Positions 28,982-35,726 of a DNA stretch of 41,596 bases are shown one piece after another; positions within the stretch are counted from its first letter, which is position 1, and each line of letters begins with the position of its first letter. A program made the position numbers and the translations under genes. Below the pieces are notes generated by a model. It ran no database searches and was not told the DNA's origin. It was given only the letters and a program-made list of their open reading frames with translations. This stretch comes from Candidatus Ozemibacteraceae bacterium (GTDB taxonomy: Bacteria > Muiribacteriota > Ozemobacteria > Ozemobacterales > Ozemobacteraceae), in assembly GCA_937998695.1 (NCBI GenBank), contig CALLCO010000027.1:1-41596 (forward strand), given 5' to 3'.

Positions 28982-30199
28982 CTAGATTTTTTCCATCAGG
29001 ACGATGCGGTTGGTGTTCGTCCCGAGGACGTTGTTTTTCACCCGGAAGCAGTTGGCCAGCTTGGTGAATTCCTGGGTCTGCACGTAGACCTCGCGGACCC
29101 GGAACTGCCCGAGGTTGAACCGTTTCGAAGTGGTGAGCGAGACAACCGTCTCGTCGAGGTTGAGCAGTTCGCCCTGGTAGCGGATCTCTCCGACCTCCAT
29201 GGCGACCAGCCCGCCCGGCACCAGCACCCGGTGCAGTTCAGCCAGGGTATCGGAAATGAACTGCTTCCATTCCTCGAGGTCGGGGGTCTGCACCACCTTG
29301 TCCTCGATCTTCTTGGCGTCGATGTCGCAGAACCACGTCTCGATCCAGGTGTCGAGCACATAGTCGACCTGATTGAGGAAGGGGGGCGAGGTGACGACCA
29401 GGTGGACGCTCTCGGAGGGCCACCCGCGCAGGTCGCGGGAATCACCCACGGTGAGGCGCACCTTGCGGCCCGCCGCCACGATTTCCTCGAGACGGCCATC
29501 TTTGAGGGCAGTGCGGGCCTTCTTCAGGATCCGCGATTTGACCTCGCGGTAGTCGGGTTCGACCCCCCGCGTCTGGTTGATCTTGATCTGGTTGGCTTTG
29601 GGAATCGAGATCTGGGGAAAGGAGTAGGTCGAGAAGAACCCCGGTGAATGGCCGTGCAGGCGCGAGATGGCGATCATCTCGATGAAACGGTCGATGTCGT
29701 CGCGATGGGTCTTGAGATAATCGCGGAGGTTGAGGATCTCACGATAGGTGTCGGGGTGGTAGAACATGCTCATGTCCTCTTCCCGGGTGAGATCGCGTGG
29801 CATGTCCAGGGGAATGACATCGAGACGGGCTTCGAGATCCTCGATGGCAACGGGATGCACCTTGGGGTAGGTGATCCTCTCCGAAAGCGGATTGACGTCG
29901 TTGCTGCAGCCCTGCCGGCCGAGCAGGGCCGCCTGCAGCACGGTCGTGCCACGCCCCCCGAACGGGTCGCCGATCACCTCGCCGGGCCGCGAGAACTGCC
30001 GGATGAAGAAGTCGGGCAATTCGGGCTTGAACGACGCCCGATAGGACAGGGCGTAGTGGAGCGAGTGCATCTGGCGCTGCTTGGCGGTCCAGAACTCGTC
30101 GAAGATCTTGGGAATCGGGCCGTGGACGGTCTCGATCTGCCCGACCCGGAGGGCGGTCGATCCTCCGGACACAGACCGGGCAAGGGGAAGAGGATTCAT
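28982..30199 (-). CDS. Orphan DNA methyltransferase (amino-methyltransferase, TSPPF type)
   Basis: This 405-aa protein carries an AdoMet-binding motif DPFGGRGTT (78-86, with acidic D101 after it) and a catalytic TSPPF (270-274) preceded by VGDSRDL. TSPP[YF] is typical of N4-cytosine and some N6-adenine methylases. The AdoMet motif comes before the catalytic motif, the reverse of the usual beta-class order, with about 180 residues between that could recognise DNA. The start at 30199 has GGAGG before it; an ATG 42 bp upstream does not. No restriction endonuclease is adjacent. It is the first gene of an operon with divIVA, DUF167 and a membrane protein, which suggests a housekeeping or cell-cycle role rather than restriction (inference). 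Confidence 0.85.
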   Translation of the reverse strand: MNPLPLARSVSGGSTALRVGQIETVHGPIPKIFDEFWTAKQRQMHSLHYALSYRASFKPELPDFFIRQFSRPGEVIGDPFGGRGTTVLQAALLGRQGCSNDVNPLSERITYPKVHPVAIEDLEARLDVIPLDMPRDLTREEDMSMFYHPDTYREILNLRDYLKTHRDDIDRFIEMIAISRLHGHSPGFFSTYSFPQISIPKANQIKINQTRGVEPDYREVKSRILKKARTALKDGRLEEIVAAGRKVRLTVGDSRDLRGWPSESVHLVVTSPPFLNQVDYVLDTWIETWFCDIDAKKIEDKVVQTPDLEEWKQFISDTLAELHRVLVPGGLVAMEVGEIRYQGELLNLDETVVSLTTSKRFNLGQFRVREVYVQTQEFTKLANCFRVKNNVLGTNTNRIVLMEKI

Positions 30200-30285
30200 A
30201 GTGCCTCCGCGGGATGTGTTGTCTTTGCCATCCATCGGCACGCCAAGGGAGAACCTTGACGGGAAACGATGGAGAAGGCGGCGGC

Positions 30286-30315
30286 TTGCCTCCGACCCGA
30301 CGAAAGCGGTATCCT
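30286..30315 (+). promoter_or_regulatory. Possible promoter of the RDD-like gene
   Basis: TTGCCT (30286-30291) and TATCCT (30310-30315) are 18 bp apart, about 36 bp before the ATG at 30351. It is a plausible but not strong sigma70 match. Confidence 0.4.
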
Positions 30316-30350
30316 GGTCGCGACCGGACCTCTGGAGGAGGGAACCACCG

Positions 30351-31496
30351 ATGGCTCAGGATTTCAGGCCCATGGCCCGGACGGGGAATGCCCCCGATCC
30401 GTTGCCCGGCCCTGCCGGTCCCGGGGGAGTCGTCGATTTCCCGCCCCCCCTGCCCGTGGCCCCGGGTTTGCGTTTCTGGGCGGTCAGCACGCAGCTCCTG
30501 GGGGCGTTTTTGCTGGCCCGGGCGGCGGATGGGCTCATCCAAAGCCTTCTCCCTCCCCCCGCAGGCTATTCTCCCTGGGCGGTCGGGACCTCCTGGCCCT
30601 TCTGGCTCACCTTCCTGACGGCCATCCTCCTCAAGGATGCCCTGCCGGGGTTGTGGCACCTGCGCCGTCTGTTCGGCCATCGTCTCTTCCTCTCGGGGAC
30701 GCCCTTCGCGGAAGAGACGGACGGGGGAGCTCTTCCCCCCTTCGTTTCCCTGCGCCGTCACCTACCGTGGCTGGTTCCCTTCGGCTGGCTCTACGGCTGG
30801 CACCCCTACCGGCTTTGGTTCGACCCCACGTTCGGCCCCCCGTCCACGGGAGCCCTGCAGGCCAATCCGGGCTGGATGGCCACCGGGCAGGCCATGGTGC
30901 TGCTGGCGGCCGTCGGCGTCCTCAACCAGTTTTCCCTGGGATCGAGCGGAAAATCGTTGGGCGACCATCTCGCCGGAACGGAAGCGGCTGCGACCGGCGG
31001 CGGGCGACCGGCGGAGGCGCCCACCGTCGGGGCGCGTACCCTGGTCGTGCTCGCCCTGGTCGGGTTCTGCCTGCAGGTCGATCTGCCCCCATTGCTGGAC
31101 CGGGCCTGGTCAGAACCGGCCCGTCTGGCCATTGAAGGCACCCCCCGGATCGACGGCGAGATCTGGTGGCAGGCCGGCTTGGCCAACTGGGCCGCCTGGC
31201 AGCGGTACCGGGCCCTTCCCCCCACCCCCGCGCGCCTGGCCTGGATCTTGAAGCGGGAAGGCGGCGGAACCCCCCTGGGCAGCGTGGTCGAGTGGACGAC
31301 CATCCCCGACGGTCTCCCCGCCTCGGAAGCGTGGGCCCTGGCCCAGGACAAGGCCCCCGGCCTCCGCCTCGGCACCGGTCCGACGGGATGGTTCGGACGG
31401 CTGGCCTGCCGGATCCCCGGGATCCTGTTCGGAATCGTTGACGAGGTCCACTTCGACGACCGGGGGGCCGTCCTGTCCCGGAAGGTGTTCGAATGA
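30351..31496 (+). CDS. RDD-like multi-pass membrane protein
   Basis: This 381-aa protein starts at an ATG 8 bases after GGAGGAGGG. It has about four to five membrane segments and two blocks resembling the RDD-family signature. The first is LTAILLKDALPGLWHLRRLFG; the second is NQFSLGSSGKSLGDHLAGTEAA, close to the usual G-SLGD-LAGT end of RDD domains. RDD proteins are mostly of unknown function; some help sodium or lithium extrusion. The C-terminal 130 residues after the last helix are soluble, rich in Trp and Pro, and unlike other families I know. The next gene starts 13 bases after the stop, so the two form an operon. Confidence 0.65.
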   Translation: MAQDFRPMARTGNAPDPLPGPAGPGGVVDFPPPLPVAPGLRFWAVSTQLLGAFLLARAADGLIQSLLPPPAGYSPWAVGTSWPFWLTFLTAILLKDALPGLWHLRRLFGHRLFLSGTPFAEETDGGALPPFVSLRRHLPWLVPFGWLYGWHPYRLWFDPTFGPPSTGALQANPGWMATGQAMVLLAAVGVLNQFSLGSSGKSLGDHLAGTEAAATGGGRPAEAPTVGARTLVVLALVGFCLQVDLPPLLDRAWSEPARLAIEGTPRIDGEIWWQAGLANWAAWQRYRALPPTPARLAWILKREGGGTPLGSVVEWTTIPDGLPASEAWALAQDKAPGLRLGTGPTGWFGRLACRIPGILFGIVDEVHFDDRGAVLSRKVFE

Positions 31497-31509
31497 GGAG
31501 GCCGATCCC

Positions 31510-32175
31510 GTGAGCCCCCCCCGTCAATGGGCCCTGGTCCTGCTCGTTTGGGTGGCCCTCCTGGGCCTCGACCGGCTGGGCCGCCAACCTCCCGACCTCT
31601 TCCTCGAGCGCTGCCTGGCCGGTCATGCCCAGGACGCCATGCGCCGGGCCCTGGCCCTGTGCCGGACCCACGACGTGCGTTTGTCCACCGGCCAGGCCAG
31701 ACTGGTCCTCGACCGTCTGCTCGAGCTTCCCGGACTGGCTCTGCCCGAAGAGGACCGGGTCTGGTTCAACGACCGCCTGGGGGCCCTGCTGGCCCGCAGC
31801 GGCACCGCCACCGTCGAGGTGCTGCTGGCCGACCCCGGTCGGCTGGCTTCCTGGGCGGTCCCGGTGGCAGTCACCGATGAACCCCGCCCCTGGGATCCGC
31901 TCGATCTGATCACCATGGCCACCGCCGACCCGGTGCCACGCCTCGTCGAGGTGCTGGGCAGCGCCACGGGCCCGGCCCGCCTGGCCGCCCTGGCCATGGC
32001 CGGGCGCCTCGGCACTCGCGCCGCCCCGGCCATTCCCCTGCTGGAGGCCGCCCTGGCCGACCCGTCCCCCGACATCGTCGCCCTGGCCTCCGACAGCCTG
32101 GCCCTGGTTCGCGCCCCGCTGACCGAGCCTCCGGCACCATGGCATCGTCCTCGAGAACCGGCAACAGTTCGATGA
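31510..32175 (+). CDS. HEAT-repeat-like protein with N-terminal anchor
   Basis: This 221-aa protein starts at a GTG 7 bases after GAGGAGG, which overlaps the end of the RDD-like gene. It has a hydrophobic N-terminal segment (ALVLLVWVALLGL) and HEAT-like helical pairs (DPVPRLVEVLGSATGPARLAALAMAGRLG; RAAPAIPLLEAALADPSPDIVALASDSLALV). The last 20 residues (PPAPWHRPREPATVR) look unlike the rest. The adjacent frame over the same DNA looks better as protein, which raises the possibility that a frameshift changes the C-terminus. Confidence 0.65.
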   Translation: MSPPRQWALVLLVWVALLGLDRLGRQPPDLFLERCLAGHAQDAMRRALALCRTHDVRLSTGQARLVLDRLLELPGLALPEEDRVWFNDRLGALLARSGTATVEVLLADPGRLASWAVPVAVTDEPRPWDPLDLITMATADPVPRLVEVLGSATGPARLAALAMAGRLGTRAAPAIPLLEAALADPSPDIVALASDSLALVRAPLTEPPAPWHRPREPATVR

Positions 32176-32287
32176 AGCAGCCGCCACCCTGTGCGAGGCC
32201 CTGCAGACCCGGCTGGAAGCAACATTTCCCTCCGGCGGCATGCTTCTCTGGCGGGAAGAGGCCTCGCCACTTCACCCGGGAGACGAC
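32123..32287 (+). other. Coding-like stretch between the HEAT gene and xdhC
   Basis: In the frame of xdhC the DNA is open from 32123 and reads HHGIVLENRQQFDEAAATLCE and onward to MLLWREEASPLHPGDD. Codon use is normal for the window and part resembles a TPR helix. No start codon with a ribosome site exists for it. It may be the frameshifted end of the HEAT gene, an N-terminal extension of XdhC, or a gene remnant. Confidence 0.35.
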
Positions 32288-33082
32288 ATGATGAACAGCG
32301 AATGTTTCACCGCACTGAAGGAGGCCTTCGCCGAGGGCGACCCGTTCGTGCTGGCCCTGGTGGTGGAGACCGAGGGCAGCAGCCCCGGCAAGGTCGGGCA
32401 GAAGATGCTGATCTACCACGACGGCAGCATCGACGGCACCGTGGGTGGCGGCGTCAACGAAGAGCGGGTCCGGCAGGCGGCGGTCGAGTTGTTCCATACC
32501 GGGGGCAGCAAGGTGATGGCGTTCACCATGGCCAACCCGATCGACGGCACCGAACCGGTTTGCGGCGGGGCGATGAAGGTCTACCTCGAGCTGCTGGTCG
32601 ACCGACCGCGCCTGGTCATCTTCGGCGGCGGGCACATCGGTCGCGTGCTGGCCAAACTGGCCTCGATCGCCCATTTCCGGGTCACCCTGGTCGACCAGCG
32701 CCCCGAGTTCGCCGATCCCAAGGTGCTGCCGGAAGTCGACCAGGTGCTGTGCGCCCCGTATGAGGCCAGCGTCGATACGGTGGGCCTCGACGCCCGCACC
32801 TCGGTCGTCATTGTCACCCCCGGCCATTCGCACGACCTGCAGGTGCTGCGGCGGGTGGTGTCTTCCCCCGCCGCCTACGTCGGGATGATCGGCTCGGCGC
32901 GGAAGGTCGAGGAGATGAAGAAGACCCTGCTGGCGGAAGGCGCCGCCCCGGAACGAATCGCCGCGTTGTTTTCGCCGGTGGGCATCAACCTCGGCGGGCA
33001 GACTCCCGAAGAGATCGCGGTGGCCATTTTGGCCCAGATCGTCGCTTTCCGCAACGGCAAGGTCATCCGCTACCAGCGCTGA
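32288..33082 (+). CDS. xdhC: XdhC-family molybdenum cofactor insertion/sulfuration protein
   Basis: This 264-aa protein has the XdhC/CoxI N-terminal region (VVETEGSSPGKVGQKMLIY, DGTVGGGVNEE and the conserved CGG in EPVCGGAMKVYLE). A Rossmann-type C-terminal half follows, with VIFGGGHIGRVLAKLA and YVGMIGSARKVEEMK. Family members bind and sulfurate the molybdenum cofactor before inserting it into xanthine dehydrogenase-type enzymes. The CGG cysteine lies in the expected place. No xdhA, xdhB or other molybdoenzyme gene is in the window, so its client must lie elsewhere. The paired ATGs at 32288 and 32291 both sit behind GGGAGA. Confidence 0.9.
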   Translation: MMNSECFTALKEAFAEGDPFVLALVVETEGSSPGKVGQKMLIYHDGSIDGTVGGGVNEERVRQAAVELFHTGGSKVMAFTMANPIDGTEPVCGGAMKVYLELLVDRPRLVIFGGGHIGRVLAKLASIAHFRVTLVDQRPEFADPKVLPEVDQVLCAPYEASVDTVGLDARTSVVIVTPGHSHDLQVLRRVVSSPAAYVGMIGSARKVEEMKKTLLAEGAAPERIAALFSPVGINLGGQTPEEIAVAILAQIVAFRNGKVIRYQR

Positions 33083-33133
33083 CCGTTCCCGGAAGGCGGA
33101 AGGCCCAACGCCGGAGGGCGGGAAGGAAAGGTC

Positions 33134-33472
33134 ATGAGCGAGCCGGTTGCCGCAGTTCATGTGGCGCTGGTGGCGCCCGAGCTGCGCCTGGCCCCGGCCC
33201 AGGTGCGGGCGGTGGCCGAACTGCTGGCCGAGGGGGCCACGGTGCCCTTCATCGCCCGTTATCGCAAGGAGCGCACCGGGTCACTCGACGAGGTGGCCGT
33301 CACCACCATCCGTCACCGGCTTGCCCAGCTGGCCGACCGCTTCGTCGCCGACCCCGCCACCGTGGTCAAGGTTCAGCAAACGGTACAAGTGACCGTCCTC
33401 GAGGTCGACCGCGAGCGGCGCCGGATCTCGCTCAGCATGAAGACCCGCCCGAACGACGGGAAGGGCGGGTAA
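33134..33472 (+). pseudogene. tex: Internally deleted remnant of the transcription accessory protein Tex
   Basis: This open frame of 112 aa joins two distant parts of Tex, which is normally about 700-800 aa. Residues about 10-63 (LRLAPAQVRAVAELLAEGAT, then VPFIARYRKERTGSLDEV) are the Tex N-terminal helical domain. Residues about 67-105 (LADRFVADPATVVKV, then VTVLEVDRERRRISLSMK) are the second half of its C-terminal S1 RNA-binding domain. The middle, with the YqgF-like and HhH domains, is gone, and the reading frame stayed open. The junction is near 33326-33340 at LAQLADRF. It still has a good ribosome site (GGAAGGAAAGG). It could be a true deletion or a collapse in assembly. Confidence 0.8.
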
Positions 33473-33493
33473 TCACGCTGGCACCCACGCGGC

Positions 33494-34054
33494 TCACCCC
33501 GCCTTCACCTCGATGAGGCGGGCGGACGATTCGGGCAACCGCACCCGGGGAATGGTGACGGTCAACACGCCGTTGCGGCACCGGGCTTCGATCTTTTCGG
33601 CGTTGGCGTCCTCGGGCAGGGTCAGGACCCGGCGGAACTGCCCGTAGGATCGTTCGATCCGGTAGTGGTCGCGCTCCCGCACCTCCTGTTCCTGCTTTTT
33701 CTCCCCGGTGATGAAGACGTTGCCCTGCCGCACTTCCACCTTGATATCGTGCGGATCGACGCCCGGCACCTCGAGGGTGGCCTGGTAGGCGTCATCGGTC
33801 ACCGACAGGTCGAGCGTCGGTCGCAAGAGCCCAGCCATCGAGGTCGAACCTATGGGGAAGGCGGGGAACCGCATCCCGGGAAACATCGTGCTGAGCATCC
33901 CGTTCCAGAGGCGCTCGAATTCCCGGTGGAATTCATTGAACGGGGGGTGGGCCAGGGCATGCTCGGTGGACACAGGGCCCTGGATCACGGGTACCCTGGC
34001 CTCCTCTTCCTCTTTCTTGAACCAGTTCCAAGGGAGCCACTTCTGCCAATTCAT
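33494..34054 (-). CDS. Hsp20/alpha-crystallin small heat-shock protein
   Basis: This 186-aa protein has an N-terminal arm of about 75 residues and an alpha-crystallin domain from LRPTLDLSVTDDAYQATLEV to the conserved NGVLTVTIPR. An acidic and basic run (FKKEEEEAR) near the start is unusual. Such proteins hold unfolding proteins in the cytoplasm without ATP. AGGAGG precedes the ATG. The gene converges with the tex remnant (21 bp between the stops) and diverges from a second, exported Hsp20 gene. A sequence in its leader can pair with its ribosome binding site. Confidence 0.93.
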   Translation of the reverse strand: MNWQKWLPWNWFKKEEEEARVPVIQGPVSTEHALAHPPFNEFHREFERLWNGMLSTMFPGMRFPAFPIGSTSMAGLLRPTLDLSVTDDAYQATLEVPGVDPHDIKVEVRQGNVFITGEKKQEQEVRERDHYRIERSYGQFRRVLTLPEDANAEKIEARCRNGVLTVTIPRVRLPESSARLIEVKAG

Positions 34055-34058
34055 CGTT

Positions 34059-34123
34059 GCAACCTCCTGTGCTCATGATGTGACGAACGTTCGCGGCCCC
34101 ACTCCGACACCGGGTGAGGTCGC
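34059..34123 (-). promoter_or_regulatory. Possible SD-sequestering leader of the cytosolic hsp20
   Basis: On the minus-strand RNA, GCGACCUC (from 34123-34116) can pair with GAGGUUGC (34066-34059) in 7 Watson-Crick pairs and one G-U, hiding most of AGGAGG. The loop is about 49 nt and contains a palindrome (CGAACGTTCG, 34084-34093) that could alternatively be a DNA operator. It is weaker than the two other chaperone leaders. Confidence 0.35.
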
Positions 34124-34158
34124 ATCGCTTCTCCGCCGGCGTGGGCCGGGGAAGGCGG

Positions 34159-34359
34159 TCAATGGATGGGGAAAGCGGTCAAGCCACCTTCAGGGCCGTC
34201 GATCCGGACGACCAGGACCGGCGCCGGGAAGCCAAGATTGGTCAGAATCGGCGTCGGATTCTGCCGCGGATCCGTGGACGGACCAGAGCAGGAAGTGGTC
34301 GCGTCGGGCTGCCTCCCGACCATCTTCTTCGTCGGGTTCCGAAGTTCTCGCTTCGACAT
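34159..34359 (-). CDS. Possible small protein upstream of hsp20
   Basis: This 66-aa frame starts MSKRELRNPTKKMVGRQPDA and has GAGG 9 bases before the ATG. It precedes hsp20 in the same direction by about 100 bp. The N-terminus is basic; the C-terminus (GFPAPVLVVRIDGPEGG) is moderately hydrophobic. I recognise no family. The opposite strand is also open over much of this stretch without a ribosome site, so the call is weak. Confidence 0.3.
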   Translation of the reverse strand: MSKRELRNPTKKMVGRQPDATTSCSGPSTDPRQNPTPILTNLGFPAPVLVVRIDGPEGGLTAFPIH

Positions 34360-34552
34360 CTCGGCTCACCTCGCTTTCTGTTGGCTCACCTCAATGGCTA
34401 GCAAAAGGAATGCCAACCTTCGCAGGTTCGCCCAGGATCGGGTCGACATGGCTGGACCAGCCGGCAATGAGGGCCTGCTTTCTGATTTCACCACCCTTGA
34501 TCCCAAGGAGGATTCGTTGCGTCGCGCAATCTCTGTTTCCTGGAACCAAACC

Positions 34553-34607
34553 TCATGATTTCCAGTCAAACGGGTCGACCAGAATTCATTGAAGGAGGGA
34601 ATCATGA
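34553..34607 (+). promoter_or_regulatory. Candidate RNA thermometer of the exported Hsp20 gene
   Basis: TCATGATTTCC (34553-34563) can pair with GGGAATCATGA (34597-34607) in 11 consecutive pairs, ten Watson-Crick and one U-G. The second arm contains the end of the Shine-Dalgarno sequence (GGAGGG, 34594-34599) and the start codon (34604-34606). The 33-nt loop contains GGTCGACC. A helix of this kind would block translation until melted. Confidence 0.55.
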
Positions 34608-35260
34608 AACGATGTTTAGTGCTCTCACTGGTCGTCGCCTGTCTTTCCATCGGCGGCCTGGCTCTGGTCGGCAGCCGCGCTGGCCCGTCTTCGTGTGCGT
34701 TGGCGGCCGACCAGGAGGGGGGCAAACCCACTTCCCCCACCCTGGATGAAACGTTGCGCGACATGCAACGTCGGATGGACGAATGGCGCAGCAACCGCGG
34801 CTGGGGCATCCCGGACGACGACTTCTTCCGGTCGCCGTTCGAGAAGCAGTTCGAGGACCTGCTCAAACAGTTCCGCCTCGGCACTCCCTTCGGTTCGCGC
34901 CCGCCTACCCTGATGGAGGGCAACCTGAAGACCGACATCGTCGAGCGGGAAGGCCAGTTGATCGTCATCATCGACCTGCCGGGCCAGGCCAGTGAGTCCA
35001 TCGACCTGCGCATCAAGGACAATGCGCTGGTGCTGACCTCGGAGCGCAAGCAGCAGGTCCGGGAGAGTGACGACAAACAGAAGGTCTATCGCAGCGAGAT
35101 CTCCTACGGATCGCAGCGGCGGGTCATCCAGCTGCCGCGCAAGGTCCTGGAGGACCGCGTGACGGCCCGTTACGAGAATGGCTCGCTGATCGTCACCGCT
35201 CCCCTCGATCCGGCCACTCCCGCCCCCGACGCGGAGGGACGCCGCATCACCATCCACTAA
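34604..35260 (+). CDS. Exported small heat-shock protein (Hsp20 domain with signal peptide)
   Basis: This 218-aa protein has an alpha-crystallin domain (about residues 100-200: LKTDIVEREGQLIVIIDLPG ... LRIKDNALVLTSERKQQ ... YENGSLIVTAPLD). It is preceded by a signal peptide (MKRCLVLSLVVACLSIGGLA, probable cut after the following SCALAA). The conserved G-V/I-L element is GSL here. Most small heat-shock proteins are cytoplasmic; this one should work in the periplasm or at the cell surface. A linker rich in Arg, Trp and Asp (TLRDMQRRMDEWRSNRGWG) joins the parts. GAAGGAGGG precedes the ATG, which was chosen over an upstream TTG. It diverges from the cytosolic hsp20 and ends in a strong terminator. 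Confidence 0.85.
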   Translation: MKRCLVLSLVVACLSIGGLALVGSRAGPSSCALAADQEGGKPTSPTLDETLRDMQRRMDEWRSNRGWGIPDDDFFRSPFEKQFEDLLKQFRLGTPFGSRPPTLMEGNLKTDIVEREGQLIVIIDLPGQASESIDLRIKDNALVLTSERKQQVRESDDKQKVYRSEISYGSQRRVIQLPRKVLEDRVTARYENGSLIVTAPLDPATPAPDAEGRRITIH

Positions 35261-35303
35261 GGGCTCCGTTGCGCCCCCCCTCGAGGGAACTCGCTCTTTC
35301 CCA

Positions 35304-35341
35304 CGCCGCCCCGGGCCTGACCGCCCGGGGCGGTGGCTTTC
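35304..35341 (+). terminator. Terminator of the exported Hsp20 gene
   Basis: A perfect 11-bp stem, CCGCCCCGGGC, loop CTGACC, GCCCGGGGCGG (35306-35333), can be extended by CG/TG at its base and is followed by GGCTTT. Confidence 0.75.
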
Positions 35342-35641
35342 CCACCGGATATGGCTTTCTGGCAACGGGCGTCCGCCCCCTCTGGGGCCCTTCCCCGCTT
35401 CATCGCCGCCGAACGGGAGGACTTCCGTGGCTTCCACCAAGCCACCACCGGGGAAACCTGGAGACCATGCCCGTTTGCTGGCACCGTCTCGGCGACGTCG
35501 CACCGCGCCACCTCGGCCCCGGCCAGCCGAGCCATGCCCCCCTGTTCCGGAGGGGTCGCCTGCCATCCGCCTTCCCACGGTCGCTGTCCGGCAGTTCAGG
35601 CAGACACCACCATCCCAGGGTCGGCCGGCTCGCTTGCCCAT
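35342..35641. other. Intergenic region with no feature seen
   Basis: These 300 bp lie between two convergent terminators. Frames are open because of the high G+C, but none has a ribosome site or a recognisable product. Confidence 0.5.
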
Positions 35642-35676
35642 CAGAAACGAATTCCCCCCGGCCGTTGGCCGAGGGG
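35642..35676 (-). terminator. Terminator of dnaK
   Basis: On the minus strand, CCCCTCGGCC-AAC-GGCCGGGGGG forms a 10-bp stem with one U-G pair (35654-35676) and is followed by AATTCGTTTCT. It lies about 50 bp after the dnaK stop. Confidence 0.75.
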
Positions 35677-35726
35677 AGTCAGACAGGAGCAGGGGGAACC
35701 CCGCCCGGGGGGCAGGGAACGGTCGG

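Noticed and set aside
34166-34558. A 130-codon plus-strand frame in the hsp20 intergenic region
   Set aside because: No ribosome site, no recognisable domain, and it overlaps a minus-strand frame and the leader of the exported Hsp20 gene.
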